Shown one piece after another: positions 6,225-12,239 of a DNA stretch of 12,239 bases. The DNA is from Deltaproteobacteria bacterium (GTDB lineage: Bacteria; Desulfobacterota; Syntrophia; Syntrophales; UBA2192): contig JAPLJU010000151.1 of the NCBI GenBank assembly GCA_026388445.1, forward strand, positions 1 to 12,239. The letters are read 5' to 3'. Under the pieces are notes generated by a model that saw nothing but the letters and a program-made list of their open reading frames with translations, had not been told where the DNA came from and searched no databases. Both the position numbers and the translations under genes were made by a program. Each line of letters starts with the position of its first letter. Positions within the stretch are counted from its first letter, which is position 1.

Positions 6225-7613
6225 TTATCGTTCAATCATATTGAGAAGCTCTGTGTACATCTCTTCCGCCACTGTGACCATCTTGGCCGCGGCATTGTAG
6301 CCGAGCTGAAATTTCATAAGGTTCATCATCTCCTCGTCGATGGAGACCCCGGAGAGCTGCTCGTACTGGCTCTCGAGCTGGGTCATGACACTCGTCTCAT
6401 GGGAGAGACCCCGCTGGGCATTGGCCACCGCCTGGCCGATGTTTCCCACGAGGGCGCCGTAATAATCACCGAAGGTCGCCGTCCCGCCCATGAGGAGGGC
6501 GTCCTTTAAACTACCGATGGCGAGGGCGTTTTCCCCGCCATCGTTGACCGTCGACGAGGCGGCGATCAGGTTCGGATCGGCGATAATCGCCGCGTCAACC
6601 TGCATGTCCCTGGCACCCATGAGGGCGTTGAAGGGCTCGAAGAAATTGCCGCCCACGTTACCGTATCCGTCGTAGCCCAGGGCATGCTGGGTGTTGACCT
6701 CGTTGGTGATGTTTTCGACCAGGTTGTCCAGGTCCCCCAGGTAGCCGGTGATGGTCGTGTCCCGCATCTCGAGCATGCCGCCCAGGCGGCCGCTGGTGAT
6801 GGCGGAGGTAACATTCTTGGTGGGGTCATCCGCCAGGACGATGTCATACATACCCTGGGCGTTAGTCTGCACGGCCAGGTCCCGGCTTCTAATCACCTCC
6901 ACCAGGGGGATGCCGTTCGAGAGGAAGACGTTGATCGCCCCCTCGGAGGTCTCCACATAATTGATATCGACCAGATCGCTCACCTTCTTGAGCAGATCCG
7001 CGCGCTTGTCGAGGATGTCGTTGATGTTCGATTGGCCCGCCTCCCCGTAGATGACCTTGTAGTTCAGGTCCGCGATGTCGGCGAGGTAGCCGTTGAGCTG
7101 TGTCACCGTCTGTGAAATACCGGTGTTGAGTTCCTGTTGCAGGCTGTAGAGCTCTCCGGCATACTCCCGGAACATGGCTGCGATGTTTTGCGATGCGTAA
7201 GCAAGGGCCGTTCTCTCTGTCTGTCCGCTCGGGTTGGCGGCGAGGTCCTCCCAGGCCTTCCAGAACTGGTCGAGGAGTTCATTGATCCCGCCCCCGTTCG
7301 ACTCGTTGAATATGGCCTCGATCCGGTCCAGGGAGTCCTTCCGCGAGTTAGTGTAGCCGAGTTGGTCCGACTGCTCCACCATCTGGAACTCGAGAAACTT
7401 GTCATAGAGGCGCTCGATATTGATCACCTCCGTCCCGGTCTGGATCATGTTGTCGGGAATGTCGTACTGGCTGCGCGTCCCGATAACGGCCCGCTGGCGG
7501 GAGTAGCCGGGGGTATTTACATTCGCCACGTTCGCGCCGGTGACATTGATACCCGTCTGATTCACCCAGAGCGCTTCCTTCGCGATGTTGAATATGGAAC
7601 TGATATTTGCCAT
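6225..7613 (-). CDS. flgK: FlgK (HAP1), hook-filament junction protein
   Basis: This 462-residue protein is the first hook-associated protein, which sits directly on the hook. The N-terminus MANISSIFNIAKEALWVNQTGINVTGANVANVNTPGYSRQR and C-terminus SGVSIDEEMMNLMKFQLGYNAAAKMVTVAEEMYTELLNMIER are diagnostic. A longer reading from 7670 adds 19 residues that overlap flgN. The internal ATG at 7613 is preferred because it has AAGGAAGGG 8 nt upstream and gives the standard FlgK N-terminus. It begins 4 nt after the flgN stop, in keeping with co-expression with its chaperone. It is at the short end for the family, implying a small central domain. Confidence 0.95.
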   Translation of the reverse strand: MANISSIFNIAKEALWVNQTGINVTGANVANVNTPGYSRQRAVIGTRSQYDIPDNMIQTGTEVINIERLYDKFLEFQMVEQSDQLGYTNSRKDSLDRIEAIFNESNGGGINELLDQFWKAWEDLAANPSGQTERTALAYASQNIAAMFREYAGELYSLQQELNTGISQTVTQLNGYLADIADLNYKVIYGEAGQSNINDILDKRADLLKKVSDLVDINYVETSEGAINVFLSNGIPLVEVIRSRDLAVQTNAQGMYDIVLADDPTKNVTSAITSGRLGGMLEMRDTTITGYLGDLDNLVENITNEVNTQHALGYDGYGNVGGNFFEPFNALMGARDMQVDAAIIADPNLIAASSTVNDGGENALAIGSLKDALLMGGTATFGDYYGALVGNIGQAVANAQRGLSHETSVMTQLESQYEQLSGVSIDEEMMNLMKFQLGYNAAAKMVTVAEEMYTELLNMIER

Positions 7614-7617
7614 CGTC

Positions 7618-8169
7618 TTAACCCTTCCTTGAATAGATCCGGCCGTTTGTATTTCTTGTCCTGAGCTCACCGGAATCCATATAGGTGGACCCCTGAGACA
7701 GCAGGTTATAGATAAAGCTCATGGAGTTGCGGACACCGCACAGCGAGGTGTCGAGAAGGGCTCGGTTGCCCCGATTCGTCTCCCGGATCCGGGACAGGAC
7801 CTCACGGAGCCGGAGCCGGCATGCTTTCAGATCCTCCCTCCGGGGTCCTTCCACGCTGGAGAGGAGGGTGGAGAAACGCACGTCTTCCTCGCTGACATTC
7901 AGGGACCTGGCGATCCTGCCGATGAGCTTCACCCGGGCCTCTTCCAAAATCCTCGTCTTGAGCAGGCACGTTTCCTTGCGGGCGTTGCTTTCCTGGAGGC
8001 CTGTCAAGGAAGGTCTCTCCAGGACCGCCCTCTCCTGCGCCATGGCCTCCTCGAGCTCACCGTAGACCTCGATCTCCTTGCGCATTACCGAAAGCAGGGA
8101 ATCGCACAGGGAGGGAAATCCGCTGACGCCCTCGAGGTTCTGAAGCAGATTCATGTCCTGTTCCATCAT
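7618..8169 (-). CDS. flgN: FlgN, export chaperone for FlgK and FlgL
   Basis: This 183-residue, largely alpha-helical cytoplasmic protein has a coiled-coil-like pattern. The C-terminal RETNRGNRALLDTSLCGVRNSMSFIYNLLSQGSTYMDSGEL matches the conserved part of the FlgN family, where substrates bind. FlgN holds FlgK and FlgL for delivery to the export gate; both lie immediately downstream. Adjacent ATGs at 8169 and 8166 both fit GAGGGG upstream, so the exact start is uncertain by one codon. The gene follows flgM after a 123-nt gap. Confidence 0.88.
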   Translation of the reverse strand: MMEQDMNLLQNLEGVSGFPSLCDSLLSVMRKEIEVYGELEEAMAQERAVLERPSLTGLQESNARKETCLLKTRILEEARVKLIGRIARSLNVSEEDVRFSTLLSSVEGPRREDLKACRLRLREVLSRIRETNRGNRALLDTSLCGVRNSMSFIYNLLSQGSTYMDSGELRTRNTNGRIYSRKG

Positions 8170-8292
8170 GGATACACCCCTCTATGGATGAATTCGCAAT
8201 CCGGAGGCAGGTCGACCGAAAACCAGAGGTCACGGAGCCTTCACAGGGGCATAGTGCGGGGGTGATTCTTCGATGCCGAAGAAAGGGGGGAA
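8170..8292 (-). other. flgM-flgN intergenic region with small hairpin
   Basis: This is a 123-nt gap in an otherwise tight gene series. Ten nucleotides past the flgM stop is a perfect 7-bp stem TTCTTCG/CGAAGAA with a 4-nt loop (8266-8283). No T-run follows, so it is at most a weak terminator or processing/stability element. I recognise no promoter in the rest of the gap. Confidence 0.45.
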
Positions 8293-8601
8293 TCAGGAAA
8301 GGTTGTCGAGCAGTGACTCGCCCACCATCTTTTCGGCAATCTTTTCCGCGTCCGCGCTGTAGGTCCCCTTGTCGATCTGAGCCTGCAGCTCCTGGATCTT
8401 CTCTTCCCGGACTTCGGGAAGTTTCTCGATCTCGCTCTTGATCCTCTGGACGTCTTTTGCCGTGGTGGACAGATTCACCTTCTCCGTCGGAGCCAAACTG
8501 CCAGAGACCTGCTTATCAGGGGCCTTGTCCTCGACCTTCTGACCATTCTGATACTGCTGGATCATCTGGGTTGTGGGATCATCGATCTTGGAAATTTTCA
8601 T
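8293..8601 (-). CDS. flgM: FlgM, anti-sigma-28 factor
   Basis: This small, mostly disordered protein of 102 residues (105 from the upstream ATG at 8610) binds sigma-28 and is exported through the completed hook-basal body, releasing late-gene transcription. The family core is present: VNLSTTAKDVQRIKSEIEKLPEVREEKIQELQAQIDKGTYSADAEKIAEKMVGESLLDNL. In FlgM the C-terminal half contacts the sigma factor. GAGGAG abuts the upstream ATG but is 9 nt from the ATG at 8601, which is therefore preferred. A consensus sigma-28 promoter lies directly upstream, giving feedback by the factor that FlgM inhibits. Confidence 0.93.
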   Translation of the reverse strand: MKISKIDDPTTQMIQQYQNGQKVEDKAPDKQVSGSLAPTEKVNLSTTAKDVQRIKSEIEKLPEVREEKIQELQAQIDKGTYSADAEKIAEKMVGESLLDNLS

Positions 8602-8610
8602 TTTTTCCAT

Positions 8611-8616
8611 CTCCTC
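8611..8616 (-). promoter_or_regulatory. Ribosome-binding site deciding flgM start
   Basis: GAGGAG on the minus strand is immediately adjacent to the ATG at 8610 (no spacer) but 9 nt from the in-frame ATG at 8601. The spacing selects the second ATG as the initiation codon. Confidence 0.7.
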
Positions 8617-8636
8617 AGGATATTATCTTATCACAC

Positions 8637-8663
8637 TTATCGGCCCTGTGAAATAAAACTTTA
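8637..8663 (-). promoter_or_regulatory. Consensus sigma-28 promoter for flgM-flgN-flgK-flgL
   Basis: The minus strand reads TAAAGTTT (8663-8656), an 11-nt spacer, then GCCGATAA (8644-8637). This is a full 16/16 match to the enteric FliA consensus with its standard spacing. The -35 element includes the TAA stop codon of flgJ. Transcription would start near 8630, about 30 nt before the flgM start at 8601. It makes flgM onward a late-class unit that can also receive read-through from the upstream flg genes. Confidence 0.93.
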
Positions 8664-9014
8664 ATCCTTTTCCACAGGGACGTCAGAGGCGTCCTCCTTA
8701 TCCGTTTGGATCGGTTTATTCAGCTGATTATAAAGCATTTTCTGGATTCCGAGGCCTCCCCCCCGGTGGGCCAGCTCCTCGGCGAGTTTCTGGTCCATCA
8801 TCATGGTATACATGTCCTTGCCCGGCATGGCCTTGAAATAACCGCTTGTTGGAACGGTCTGCCGCATGGTCTTGAACATCAGGCTGATAAATATAGCCTC
8901 AAAGTCGGCGCAGGCTTTTTTCAGCTTTTTCTCATCCTCCGCTGACCTTTCGCTTGCCTTTTCCGGCACCGCCGGAGCCTGAAGCCCGGCGGACAGGGGG
9001 GAAATCTTATCCAC
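8661..9014 (-). CDS. flgJ: FlgJ-type rod-binding protein (no muramidase domain)
   Basis: This 117-residue protein matches only the N-terminal rod-binding domain of FlgJ: KKLKKACADFEAIFISLMFKTMRQTVPTSGYFKAMPGKDMYTMMMDQKLAEELAHRGGGLGIQKMLYNQL. It is proposed to cap the growing rod in the periplasm. The C-terminal peptidoglycan hydrolase domain of enteric FlgJ is absent, so a separate lytic enzyme must open the cell wall. Initiation is at GTG, with GAGGAGG a few nt upstream, 12 nt after the flgI stop. The stop codon lies within the -35 box of the flgM promoter. Confidence 0.92.
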   Translation of the reverse strand: MDKISPLSAGLQAPAVPEKASERSAEDEKKLKKACADFEAIFISLMFKTMRQTVPTSGYFKAMPGKDMYTMMMDQKLAEELAHRGGGLGIQKMLYNQLNKPIQTDKEDASDVPVEKD

Positions 9015-9026
9015 AGACCCTCCTCA

Positions 9027-10211
9027 CTACATGATCTTCAAATCGGCCTGAAGGGCACCGGCTGCCTTGATGGCCTGCAGGATCGTGATGAGGTCACGCG
9101 GGGTGACACCCATTGCGTTGAGTCCCCGGACCACATCCTGAATGGTCACACCCCGGGGCACCACCAGAAGGCCCTTCTTCTCCTCGGTGACACCGACCTC
9201 GGACTTCGGCGTGACGACCGTCTGCCCGCCCGGGGCCACGGTAACCCCCCCGCCTACATCGACGGGTGTGTTTCTTCCGTTCGCATCGGGCGCAAACGGT
9301 AGGGGCTGGGAGACTTCCTTTTCCTCGCGGATCTGGATGCTTAAATTTCCGTGGGCAACGGCCACGGTGGAGATCCTCACATTCTCGCCCATGACGACGG
9401 TACCCGTCCGCTCGTTGAGAACGACAACGGCCGGCCCGTCAACGGAGACTTCGACGTTTTCGATCCGGGAGACGACCGACGCCACATCACTCCGGGCATT
9501 TTGTTTGATCTCTACGACGACAGAACTCGAATCGACGGTTCTCGCCTCGACGGCACTGACTTTTCCATTGATCGAGGCGGCCAGCCGCGTGGCCGTCGTG
9601 AAGTCCGGCTGAAAGAGGTTGACGGAAATTCTCTGAATGCCCGCCAGATCGTATTTTAATTCCTTCTCAATGAGCGCGCCGTTGGCAATGGTCCCTGCGG
9701 TCGTGTGGTTCTTCGACACGGAACTGCCCGACGCGCCGACCGCGGAGAATCCCCCGATCGTGACCGCTCCCTGGGCGACAGCGTATATCTCGCCATCGGC
9801 GCCCCTGAGGGGTGTCATGAGGAGGGTGCCGCCCTGCAGGCTCTTGGCATCGCCGAGCGAAGAAACGGTCACGTCAATCTTCGACCCGATCTTCGCAAAG
9901 GGCGGAAGCTGGGCCGTTACCATGACGGCCGCAATATTTTTCGAGGTGAGAACCCGGTCCCGCGTGGAGAGGCCCTGGCGTGTCAAAAGATTGGACAGGG
10001 TTTCCCGCGTAAAGCCGTTTTTGACATCATCCCCGGTGCCTGCCAGGCCCACCACAAGACCGTAGCCGATCAACTGGTTGTCCCGGATGCCGCCGATACT
10101 GGCAATGTCCTTGATCCTTGCCGCCTCCGCCGTCTGATACATTACAGCCATGATCAGGAAGACAGCCGTGAAGATTCTCCAAACACCCCTATTTCTCGTG
10201 TTCCTGCACAT
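9027..10211 (-). CDS. flgI: FlgI, flagellar P-ring protein
   Basis: This secreted periplasmic protein of 394 residues assembles the P ring around the rod in the peptidoglycan layer. A Sec signal peptide covers about residues 1-30 (basic start, then IFTAVFLIMAVMYQTAEA). The mature protein opens with the diagnostic ARIKDIASIGGIRDNQLIGYGLVVGLAGTGDD and ends GVTPRDLITILQAIKAAGALQADLKIM. A longer reading from 10283 would add 24 residues reaching back into AT-rich repeat DNA. The ATG at 10211 is preferred because GGAG lies 6 nt upstream and it gives a normal signal peptide. It partners FlgA (chaperone) and FlgH in this unit. Confidence 0.96.
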   Translation of the reverse strand: MCRNTRNRGVWRIFTAVFLIMAVMYQTAEAARIKDIASIGGIRDNQLIGYGLVVGLAGTGDDVKNGFTRETLSNLLTRQGLSTRDRVLTSKNIAAVMVTAQLPPFAKIGSKIDVTVSSLGDAKSLQGGTLLMTPLRGADGEIYAVAQGAVTIGGFSAVGASGSSVSKNHTTAGTIANGALIEKELKYDLAGIQRISVNLFQPDFTTATRLAASINGKVSAVEARTVDSSSVVVEIKQNARSDVASVVSRIENVEVSVDGPAVVVLNERTGTVVMGENVRISTVAVAHGNLSIQIREEKEVSQPLPFAPDANGRNTPVDVGGGVTVAPGGQTVVTPKSEVGVTEEKKGLLVVPRGVTIQDVVRGLNAMGVTPRDLITILQAIKAAGALQADLKIM

Positions 10212-10324
10212 TCTTTTCTCCGTCTGTACGGCTGACAACTTCGAGTCTTGAATTTTTAAATGATGAATTTCAAAATAACTCATAACTCAAAACTCATAAT
10301 TCATAACTGCAGCCCTTCGGGCTG
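10212..10324 (-). other. flgH-flgI intergenic region: hairpin plus AT-rich stretch
   Basis: Directly after the flgH stop is a perfect 6-bp hairpin, CAGCCC/GGGCTG with a 3-nt loop (10310-10324), not followed by a T-run. Next comes an AT-rich tract with short tandem repeats (10278-10308) and then the flgI ribosome-binding site GGAG at 10218-10221. No promoter is convincingly visible. Confidence 0.55.
10278..10308. repeat. Degenerate heptamer tandem repeat
   Basis: The plus strand reads ACTCATA, ACTCAAA, ACTCATA, ATTCATA, ACT: about 4.4 copies of a 7-nt unit with two variant copies. It is non-coding, between flgH and flgI. Confidence 0.7.
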
Positions 10325-11026
10325 TTAGAACGGCCACACATGGTCGATGATTCTCGTCAGCCAGCCGGGCCGCATCTTGTCGTCCACGACCCCGCGGCCC
10401 GTGTAAACGATACGGGCGTCGGCGATGTACTGGGAGAGGATCAAATTGTCGGTGGTGATGTCCTCGGGGCGGATGACACCGGTGAGGATCATGAACTGGT
10501 CCTCGGCGTTTACCGTGATCAGCCGCCTGCCCTCAATCATGAGATTGCCGTTATCAAAAACCTGGGTCACCCGGGCCGTGATCCGCCCTTTCAGGATCCC
10601 GTCCCGCCTGTTCTTGCCCTCGCCTTCCATGTCATTGGTCGAGGAGCCGCCCAGCTCATACTTGGAAAGCATGGTCTTGTCCGGGTTGAACTGGTATACG
10701 CCCGCGATGCCCGCGGTCGTTACCGACGTCCTGTTCGTTTCTAGCTTGGCGTTGTTCTCACCCTCGGCCGTTTCACTGATGACGATGGTAACAACATCGT
10801 TCACATATCGCGCCTTCCGGTCGGTGAAGAGCATGTTGCCCCCCGTGGCACCCGGCCAGATGGATCCCGGTGCTGCCGGTGTCTTGGTGACCGACGGCGT
10901 CGGTGGCTGCTCCATGTCCTTGTAAAGGTTGTCGTTGATAGCACAGCCCGTAACAGCGAGGGTCCCTATAAAAAGGAAAAGCGCCGGTAGAACGGTTTTC
11001 TTCGATCGGATCAGCCGTCGCGTCAT
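10325..11026 (-). CDS. flgH: FlgH, flagellar L-ring lipoprotein
   Basis: This outer-membrane lipoprotein forms the L ring around the distal rod. From the ATG at 11026 it is 233 residues, with a basic start, hydrophobic segment and lipobox LAVTGC at about residue 28, where the cysteine would be lipidated. Family motifs follow: SIWPGATGGNMLFTDRKARYVNDVVTIVISETAEG, then GNLMIEGRRLITVNAEDQFMILTGVIRPEDI and SQYIADARIVYTGRGVVDD. An ATG at 11062 would add 12 residues but has no clear ribosome-binding site. AAAGG before 11026 and the compact signal peptide favour the shorter form. A diderm envelope is implied. Confidence 0.94.
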   Translation of the reverse strand: MTRRLIRSKKTVLPALFLFIGTLAVTGCAINDNLYKDMEQPPTPSVTKTPAAPGSIWPGATGGNMLFTDRKARYVNDVVTIVISETAEGENNAKLETNRTSVTTAGIAGVYQFNPDKTMLSKYELGGSSTNDMEGEGKNRRDGILKGRITARVTQVFDNGNLMIEGRRLITVNAEDQFMILTGVIRPEDITTDNLILSQYIADARIVYTGRGVVDDKMRPGWLTRIIDHVWPF

Positions 11027-11080
11027 CACTTGCCTTTCACTTTTTCCTGTTTTTTCTTTCATCCACGAAACCCCGGAAAC

Positions 11081-11818
11081 TTAGAAATCCACCGCGACTA
11101 GGGCGTTCCCCCTGACCCGGGCATGTATGATCCTCTTGGAGGCCGTGTTCTGGACGCGGATGACGTCCCCCAGAATGCCGTCCTCCTGGGACACACCGGT
11201 TGCGGTGATACAGAGGATGCCGTTGTCCAGCATGATCCGGACGGGCTGATTGCGCCGCACGACCGGGCAATCCTTGAGCACATTCTTCGTGATTTCCATG
11301 TGGGGATTGATGCTGACGGAGAGTTTCTTCCCGATGACCTCACTGAGATCCGAAACCCGGTTCTGCGGAACGGCATCGTACCATTTCTGCAGAACCTTCA
11401 CGTCCCCGGCGCCGAGAACGGTCCCCGAGGAAAGGCTCTTCGTGCTGACCACCACATCCATCAGGACCCACAGTGTCGCCTTTACATGCTCTTCCCGAAG
11501 GAGTTTCGTCCCCCCCCGGAGGGAGGCCGTAAACGAGGTCTGGCCGATGAAGTCTTCATTGGCGCGGCCTTTGATCTTGATCGTGACCTTCTCGGACGGG
11601 ACGGCTACATCGGCCATCGTCTCCGGGAATTCCACCCGGATCCTCCCCTTCGGCCAGGGGGAGTGCTTCTCCACGTGGGTCTGCACAGCCGCCTGGAGGG
11701 TCTCGCCCGTTATGGTCGCTGTGGAGCCCGCCGCCGCCGTCCCCAGAACGACGGCAACAAGTAAAGACAGGATGAAGCCCCACTTTTTTTTCATGCCGAT
11801 ATGCCTAAAGACTTTCAC
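11081..11818 (-). CDS. flgA: FlgA, P-ring assembly chaperone
   Basis: This 245-residue periplasmic protein assists FlgI polymerisation into the P ring. A signal peptide (KKKWGFILSLLVAVVLGTAAAG) is followed by an N-terminal domain and a C-terminal SAF domain. The SAF part has STKSLSSGTVLGAGDVKVLQKW, VIGKKLSVSINPHMEITKNVLK and the characteristic end VRRNQPVRIMLDNGILCITATGVSQEDGILGDVIRVQNTASKRIIHARVRG. The GTG at 11818 has AGAGG upstream within the flgG stop region and starts 4 nt after flgG. An ATG at 11794 (237 residues) is a reasonable alternative with a more compact signal peptide but a weaker site. Confidence 0.93.
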   Translation of the reverse strand: MKVFRHIGMKKKWGFILSLLVAVVLGTAAAGSTATITGETLQAAVQTHVEKHSPWPKGRIRVEFPETMADVAVPSEKVTIKIKGRANEDFIGQTSFTASLRGGTKLLREEHVKATLWVLMDVVVSTKSLSSGTVLGAGDVKVLQKWYDAVPQNRVSDLSEVIGKKLSVSINPHMEITKNVLKDCPVVRRNQPVRIMLDNGILCITATGVSQEDGILGDVIRVQNTASKRIIHARVRGNALVAVDF

Positions 11819-11822
11819 CCTT

Positions 11823-12239
11823 CTACCTCTTGAGGTTGTTGACGATCTGCAGCATACTGTCGGCCGTCTGAATGGACTTCGAATTAATTTCGTAGGCCCT
11901 CTGGCCGACGATCATCTGAACCATTTCATCCACCACATTCACATTGGACTGTTCGAGGAAGGCCTGGGTGATGGTGCCGAAGCCTTCCGTGTCGGGATTG
12001 CCTGTCACGGCCTCACCGGAGCCGTCCGTGACGGCGTATAGATTACGACCGAGGCTTGTCAACCCCGCGGGGTTGATGAATCTTGCGATCTCAATCCTGC
12101 CCGTGGCGAGTGTCGTGCCGCTCTTATCCGTGGCCGCCCAGGTCCCGCCGTTATCGATCGTGAAATTAACCGTCTCCCGGGGAACGTTGACCTGCGGGAT
12201 GAGCTTGAGCCCTTCCGTATTCACAAGATAGCCGTCCTT
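11823..12239 (-). CDS. flgG: FlgG, distal rod protein (N-terminal part outside window)
   Basis: The C-terminal 138 codons are visible; the frame runs open to the window edge, so the gene starts beyond it. The sequence DGYLVNTEGLKLIPQVNVP, ATGRIEIARFINPAGLTSLGRNLYAVTDGSGEAV and the ending ITQAFLEQSNVNVVDEMVQMIVGQRAYEINSKSIQTADSMLQIVNNLKR is the FlgG signature, distinct from FlgF, FlgE or FlgC. FlgG forms the distal rod, surrounded by the P and L rings encoded downstream. It is followed after 4 nt by flgA, and its end carries the flgA ribosome-binding site. Confidence 0.95.
   Translation of the reverse strand, partial: KDGYLVNTEGLKLIPQVNVPRETVNFTIDNGGTWAATDKSGTTLATGRIEIARFINPAGLTSLGRNLYAVTDGSGEAVTGNPDTEGFGTITQAFLEQSNVNVVDEMVQMIVGQRAYEINSKSIQTADSMLQIVNNLKR

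Noticed and set aside
7614..7670. 19-residue N-terminal extension of FlgK
   Set aside because: It overlaps the flgN coding region, is outside the conserved family start, and a better ribosome-binding site precedes the ATG at 7613.
10212..10283. 24-residue N-terminal extension of FlgI
   Set aside because: It starts in AT-rich repeat DNA and would bury the signal peptide; the ATG at 10211 has a well-spaced GGAG.
1..12239. Search for tRNA, rRNA, CRISPR arrays, insertion sequences and phage genes
   Set aside because: Nothing with the expected repeats, folds or protein motifs was seen by eye on either strand.

Overview
The window is a late flagellar locus of a Gram-negative (diderm) bacterium. 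It carries P-ring, L-ring and P-ring chaperone genes, a FlgM/FlgN pair, and two promoters matching the sigma-28 (FliA) consensus. The order flgG-flgA-flgH-flgI-flgJ-flgM-flgN-flgK-flgL and a FlgJ without a muramidase domain fit a Desulfobacterota/Deltaproteobacteria-type genome. The DNA is moderately GC-rich by eye. The taxonomic placement is inference: there is no rRNA or other marker.

Layout. Positions 1-1728 (+) hold a 5'-truncated glycosyltransferase, a GT2 catalytic domain flanked by TPR repeats. It converges on the flagellar genes, and a hairpin with T-runs on both sides (1785-1817) can terminate both transcription units. Everything else is on the minus strand and reads from high to low coordinates: flgG (C-terminal part only, 12239-11823), flgA, flgH, flgI, rod-binding-only flgJ, a consensus sigma-28 promoter (8637-8663), flgM, flgN, flgK, an enlarged flgL, a second sigma-28 promoter (4578-4605) with a leader of about 135 nt, the flagellin gene, a divergent flagellin-like gene, flbT and flaF. 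No gene-free gap exceeds 300 bases. The largest is 4434-4668, which holds the flagellin promoter and leader.

How it works together. FlgG, FlgA, FlgH, FlgI and FlgJ finish the distal rod and the P and L rings. FlgM holds sigma-28 until the hook-basal body is complete, and FlgN chaperones FlgK and FlgL, which join hook to filament. Sigma-28 then drives flgM-flgN-flgK-flgL and the flagellin unit. The filament unit is of the kind best known from Alphaproteobacteria: an alphaproteobacterial-style flagellin, a second flagellin-like protein, and the post-transcriptional regulators FlbT and FlaF. It sits where many deltaproteobacterial loci carry csrA/fliW. The neighbouring TPR-glycosyltransferase may modify the filament proteins; this is inference from position and from the analogy with TPR-containing flagellin glycosyltransferases. 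The most interesting points are this apparently hybrid filament module, the structured flagellin leader as a possible FlbT (or CsrA) target, the divergent second flagellin, and the duplicated domain in FlgL.
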